NCBI RefSeq assembly: GCF_001563265.1
Contig: NZ_CP005084.1
Location: 442,001-506,000 of the forward strand
Direction: 5' to 3'
Length of the DNA stretch: 64,000 nt
Source of the DNA: Sphingobium sp. TKS
GTDB taxonomy: Bacteria > Pseudomonadota > Alphaproteobacteria > Sphingomonadales > Sphingomonadaceae
Shown in pieces: positions 61,073 to 64,000 of this stretch; position 1 is the stretch's first letter; each line of letters starts with the position of its first letter. Position numbers and translations under genes: made by a program. A model generated the notes under the pieces. That model was not told where the DNA came from. It was given only the letters and a program-made list of their open reading frames with translations, and searched no databases.

Positions 61073-61246
61073 TTAATCCTCGGAAGTTTCGGCGGTTCCA
61101 TTCGCCAGCGCGCTTGAGATCATCGCCGCAAGCGCCTCCTCGGCCTCCTTGCGAACACCGGCATCCTTCGAGGCCAGATTGTTGCGCAGGTACAGCGGAA
61201 TCCGCTCGACCACGCGAGCGATAATCGCATCTGTTTCGTCGTTCAT
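61073..61246 (-). CDS. Small conserved-type protein, 57 residues
   Basis: The protein runs from 'MNDETDAIIARVVERIPLYL' and 'RNNLASKDAGVRKEAEEALA' to 'AMISSALANGTAETSED'. The composition (charged, helical, regular spacing) and the pattern 'ERIPxxLRxxLxSKDxxxRxxAEE' resemble small sphingomonad proteins of unknown function. TTTGGAA lies just before the ATG. It forms a likely operon with the secreted protein at 60698. No function can be given. Confidence 0.65.
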   Translation of the reverse strand: MNDETDAIIARVVERIPLYLRNNLASKDAGVRKEAEEALAAMISSALANGTAETSED

Positions 61247-61557
61247 TTCCAAAGCCTATGACCCGCCTGCGCCGGACAGGCAAGAAAGCAATGCTATGGT
61301 GAGGGAGAAAGCAGAGAGACCTCGCAAAGCACGGTCAGCTTAACCTTTGATAACAAAGCGGTTCAGCCTGGGCCCATGCGCGAGGTGGAATAAGGCCAGG
61401 CAACACAAAGATTTGAGGAGACATGGGGTAATCGCGGAGCGAGTCGCCCATCCCCTTGAGCAGCAAGCGCGGGACGACAGGGTGGTTGCCCCCCGATAAG
61501 ATGGAGAAACGGGCTCACGATTTTGGACCGGGCCCAAACATCGCACGGAGAGCAACC

Positions 61558-62583
61558 ATGGATCAGTATATCGGCCTCGATGTTTCATTGAAAGATACCG
61601 CGATCTCGATCCGGCAGGACGGAAAGCGGATTTGGCGCGGCAAAGCTCCTTCGGATCCGAAGATTTTGGCAGAGGCGATCCGCAAGCATGCCCCGTCCGC
61701 CCGACGAGTGGTGTTCGAGACAGGGCCATTATCGACATGGTTCTTTCACGCGTTGACGGCCGAAGGGGTCCCCGCGATCTGCATTGAAGCGCGCCACGCG
61801 CAGAAGATATTGGATGAAACGCTCAATAAAACTGATGCCAACGACGCCGATGGCCTGGCTCAGCTAGCCGAGGCGGGATTTTACAAGGAAGTCCGCGTAA
61901 AGTCCTTTGACGCCATGCTAACCCGCACGCTCGCAGGCGCGCGCGAGCAACTCATTCGCATCTCGACCAAGCTTGGCAATCAGATTCGTGGCGTCATGAA
62001 GACATTTGGTCTCATCGTCCCCAAGGGCGGCGGCCGCGTGTTCGAGGGACATGTTCGGGAACTTTTGGAGAAGGAAGATGGCCTGGCGAGGATCATATTG
62101 CCCCTGCTCGAAGCATGGCGCGACATCCGCAAGCAAGCTGCCGTTCTGACTCGTTATTTACTGGCCATGGCGAGAAAAAGCCGCGAGGCACAGCTATTGA
62201 TGACGATCCCGGGTGTCGGTTCTGCCACGGCCGTCTCCTATCTCGTTGCCATTGAAGACCCTGATAACTTCGGTAAGTCGCGTTCAGTGGGGGCATGGCT
62301 AGGTCTTACCACACGCCGCTATCAGTCTGGTGAGGTCGATCGAAATGGTCACATTTCGAAAAGAGGCGACAATTATCTGCGCGGGCTGCTCTATGAAGCG
62401 GCAGTAGCGCTCCTTACCCGAACCAGGAGTGAAAGCAGCCTGAAAGATTGGGGGCTCGGCTTGTGTGAACGGTTGGGCTTCAAGTGCGCTGCTGTCGCCG
62501 TAGCGCGCAAACTCGCGGTCATCATGCATAGCATGCTCAAAACGGGAGAAGTCTTCAACACATCGGCCGGCGCCTCCGCATAA
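61558..62583 (+). CDS. IS110-family DEDD transposase, copy B
   Basis: The 341-residue transposase shows 'MDQYIGLDVSLKDTAISIRQ', 'VVFETGPLSTWFFHALTAEG', 'NKTDANDADGLAQLAEAGFY', 'LLMTIPGVGSATAVSYLVAI', 'GAWLGLTTRRYQSGEVDRNG' and 'HISKRGDNYLRGLLYEAAVA'. It is a close homologue of the enzyme at 1716 along the whole length. The ATG at 61558 follows CGGAGAG and matches the start of copy A; the longer frame from 61456 covers the left end of the element. Confidence 0.94.
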   Translation: MDQYIGLDVSLKDTAISIRQDGKRIWRGKAPSDPKILAEAIRKHAPSARRVVFETGPLSTWFFHALTAEGVPAICIEARHAQKILDETLNKTDANDADGLAQLAEAGFYKEVRVKSFDAMLTRTLAGAREQLIRISTKLGNQIRGVMKTFGLIVPKGGGRVFEGHVRELLEKEDGLARIILPLLEAWRDIRKQAAVLTRYLLAMARKSREAQLLMTIPGVGSATAVSYLVAIEDPDNFGKSRSVGAWLGLTTRRYQSGEVDRNGHISKRGDNYLRGLLYEAAVALLTRTRSESSLKDWGLGLCERLGFKCAAVAVARKLAVIMHSMLKTGEVFNTSAGASA

Positions 62584-62915
62584 CGGGAGCCTGCCAGGCT
62601 ACCACTCTCAGCGCGTCGTCAGCTGACGCGTCGAGGCGTCCCTGCCGGGGACGTGGGTCAGGCCATTCCGCTCATACTGGCTGCAGCTCGCTAGAGACTG
62701 CGTAGGAGACATAGGAAGGCCTCGCTCGCGAAGACCCATGATGCGGCGGCTCCATGCCGACCGCGAAGACAACCCTGCTCCCGGCATACGATTATCCTCG
62801 CGCAAACAAACGACAGACTGAGACAATTGATACGATAGATTGACCGTCGCGCTGCAAACATCTGCGCGGGACGATCCTCTGTTTCCAAACCGCCTTGACG
62901 AATGAAATGCGATTA
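62584..62915 (+). ncRNA. Putative guide (bridge/seek) RNA segment of IS1111-like copy B
   Basis: The 3' non-coding segment contains 'GACCGCG', then AGACAACCC at 62767-62775, then CCCGGCATACG. The right end has AGACAACCC at 62915-62923. The internal and terminal 9-mers agree with each other and differ from copy A (AGACGACCC) at the same position. The limits of the RNA are not known. Confidence 0.5.
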
Positions 62916-62926
62916 GACAACCCGTT

Positions 62927-63274
62927 ATGACCATTCGCAAATCCATTCTCGGCATCGCTCTTGCCGCCGCCACCCTCTCGGCTGCCGTGCCGGCGACTTC
63001 GTTCGCCCATGACGGCGATCGTGGCTGGAGCCGCTATGATCGCCATGAGCGGGTTCGCTATTCTGATCGCCGCGACTATCGCGGCTATCGCGATGATCGC
63101 GGTTATCGCTGCCGCAAGTCGGGCGGGACCACCGGCCTGCTGCTCGGCGGCGTAGCCGGCGCGCTTCTGGGCCGCGCCGTCGATACGCGAGGCGACCGCG
63201 CACCGGGCACCATCATCGGCGCTGGCGCCGGAGCGCTGGCCGGCCGCGCCATCGATCGCAATTCGCGCTGCTAA
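62927..63274 (+). CDS. Secreted glycine-zipper 2TM-type protein
   Basis: The 115-residue protein has a signal peptide ending 'PATSFAH', an Arg/Tyr/Asp-rich stretch ('YSDRRDYRGYRDDRGYRC') and a glycine-zipper segment, 'TTGLLLGGVAGALLGRAVDT' and 'GTIIGAGAGALAGRAIDRNS'. Such proteins associate with the envelope; the role is unknown. Its start codon lies next to the right end of an IS1111-like element, and I see no clear ribosome binding site between them, so expression may depend on the insertion sequence. Confidence 0.82.
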   Translation: MTIRKSILGIALAAATLSAAVPATSFAHDGDRGWSRYDRHERVRYSDRRDYRGYRDDRGYRCRKSGGTTGLLLGGVAGALLGRAVDTRGDRAPGTIIGAGAGALAGRAIDRNSRC

Positions 63275-63287
63275 GCGTTGAGGACGA

Positions 63288-63318
63288 GCGGCGGCGCCCA
63301 GACGGACGCCACCGCTTT
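63288..63318 (+). terminator. Hairpin terminator after glycine-zipper gene
   Basis: GCGGCGGCG at 63288-63296 pairs with CGCCACCGC at 63307-63315 (one imperfect pair), followed by TTT, fourteen bases after the stop. Confidence 0.5.
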
Positions 63319-63422
63319 GCCTTCCACGCGAGCGAAAATATGCGCCGGCCATTATCGCCTTACATCCGCCAGCGATCAAAAGATGCTATGATCATGTCGG
63401 CGGAAGTTGATGGAGGCAAGCG

Positions 63423-63638
63423 ATGGACAGCGGAACCGAGCTGGCAATTCGAGCGATAATCCGTGCGCTGTTTCAATCCGGGGCGATCAACCGGCAACAG
63501 GTGCAAGGCATCATGGGCGCCCTCAAGGAAGCGGCCGGTGGCGCTCAGGACAATCGCGATTCCGAGACGGCAAAAGAACTGGCCGCCCTATCCAAGCACA
63601 TTCATCTCGACACGGCCGTACCGCCATCAAGTGATTAG
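63423..63638 (+). CDS. Small hypothetical protein, 71 residues
   Basis: The protein 'MDSGTELAIRAIIRALFQSG' to 'HIHLDTAVPPSSD' is not recognised. It is predicted helical in its first half and has no signal peptide. GGAGG eight bases before the ATG and codon usage like the neighbours support a real gene. Nothing about function can be said. Confidence 0.6.
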   Translation: MDSGTELAIRAIIRALFQSGAINRQQVQGIMGALKEAAGGAQDNRDSETAKELAALSKHIHLDTAVPPSSD

Positions 63639-63669
63639 CGCCGGGTTCTATAGACCCGAACCATCGTTG

Positions 63670-63804
63670 TTATGCTGCGTGTGCCGCAGCTTTAGCTTTT
63701 GCATCTGAAGCGCGTGAGGTCAGGTCGATCAAGCCACGGACAGTAGCGGACACGGCGTTAATAGCCCCTTTGGTTCTGCCACGCCTTACCATTCGACGCG
63801 GCAT
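63670..63804 (-). CDS. Possible small basic protein, 44 residues
   Basis: A short minus-strand frame encodes 'MPRRMVRRGRTKGAINAVSA' and 'TVRGLIDLTSRASDAKAKAA'. The Arg-rich start followed by 'RTKGAINAVSATVR' looks protein-like, but there is no good ribosome binding site and no family match, so this is a weak call. Confidence 0.28.
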   Translation of the reverse strand: MPRRMVRRGRTKGAINAVSATVRGLIDLTSRASDAKAKAAAHAA

Positions 63805-63936
63805 AACATCGGGTCCAGTTTATTTGATTGCTTCATCGGGCAATCTGATCTTGGGATGCAGCCAAATCGCAATATTTACATTTGATGTTGAAGCGCGCAA
63901 ATAGCGCCAACATTCCTCTCTCCACGGGTTCGCAAA

Positions 63937-64000
63937 ATGGCCGAAGCTAATCAATCCGACATCACCGCTCTCACCGTCCAGCTTGTCAGTGCTTTTGTTT
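63937..64000 (+). CDS. MucR/Ros-family regulator, N-terminus (cut by window edge)
   Basis: The last bases encode 'MAEANQSDITALTVQLVSAF', which closely matches the start of MucR/Ros zinc-finger transcriptional regulators ('DLTALTVQLLSAYV'-type). These proteins control exopolysaccharide, motility or cell-cycle genes in alphaproteobacteria. The zinc-finger domain lies beyond the window. Confidence 0.7.
   Translation, partial: MAEANQSDITALTVQLVSAFV

Larger units (their letters stand above)
61429..62923 (+). mobile_element. IS110-family (IS1111-like) element, copy B
   Basis: The subterminal inverted repeats TAATCGC (61429-61435) and GCGATTA (62909-62915) enclose a DEDD transposase gene and a 3' non-coding segment of about 330 bases. 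Copies A and B share clear sequence on both sides of the gene. The right end falls about ten bases before the start codon of the glycine-zipper gene at 62927, so the insertion has displaced that gene's native upstream region. Confidence 0.75.

Noticed and set aside
1..64000. Search by eye for CRISPR arrays, rRNA and tRNA genes
   Set aside because: No regularly spaced repeats, rRNA core sequences or tRNA cloverleaf with a TTCGA-type arm were seen; a tRNA could still be missed without a tool.

Overview
The window is GC-rich alphaproteobacterial DNA, most likely from a sphingomonad (Sphingobium, Novosphingobium or Sphingomonas). The evidence is several large TonB-dependent receptors, an EcfG-type sigma factor with its own promoter signature, the start of a MucR/Ros-type regulator, and insertion sequences common in sphingomonad catabolic islands. 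All family calls are made by eye from the translated sequence; nothing was searched.

Layout. Positions 1-5770 hold the 5' part of a TonB receptor gene, IS5 and serine-recombinase debris, an IS110-family (IS1111-like) element and an IS91 element with its tyrosine recombinase. Positions 5773-35075 are a catabolic block: two sulfatases around a TonB receptor, a membrane PQQ dehydrogenase, two related TetR regulators, an SDR and thiolase pair, a diketocamphane-monooxygenase-like LLM flavoenzyme, a second LLM, enoyl-CoA hydratases, an SMP-30 lactonase, an acyl-CoA ligase, a RibB enzyme, a CYP101 (P450cam)-like P450 with an alcohol dehydrogenase and a flavin reductase, and a further TonB receptor. 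Positions 35340-39000 are a second mobile block (IS256, a second IS1111-like element, IS110 and IS630 remnants). Positions 39327-48219 are a six-gene beta-oxidation operon with a divergent GntR regulator. Positions 48333-63638 look more housekeeping: a PilZ-XRE fusion, a TetR, an ECF sigma/VWA/TPR module, a complete NAD-dependent molybdenum formate dehydrogenase operon (fdsGBAD-fdhD), an EcfG-like sigma factor, small envelope proteins and a third IS1111-like element. The window ends inside a mucR-like gene.

How the genes may work together (inference). The left block reads as a pathway for a bicyclic or monocyclic terpenoid: TonB uptake, periplasmic desulfation and quinoprotein oxidation, P450 hydroxylation, dehydrogenation, type II (FMN) Baeyer-Villiger oxidation fed by a flavin reductase and extra RibB, lactone opening, CoA activation, then beta-oxidation by both thiolase clusters. 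A palindrome CTAAT-N4-(A/G)TTAG recurs in the regulatory regions of this block and is probably the operator of one or both related TetR proteins.

The most unusual observation is in the three IS1111-like elements. Each has a 230-340 nt non-coding 3' segment in which a short internal sequence matches the sequence at that copy's own right end, and the match co-varies from copy to copy. That is the pattern expected of a guide (bridge or seek) RNA.
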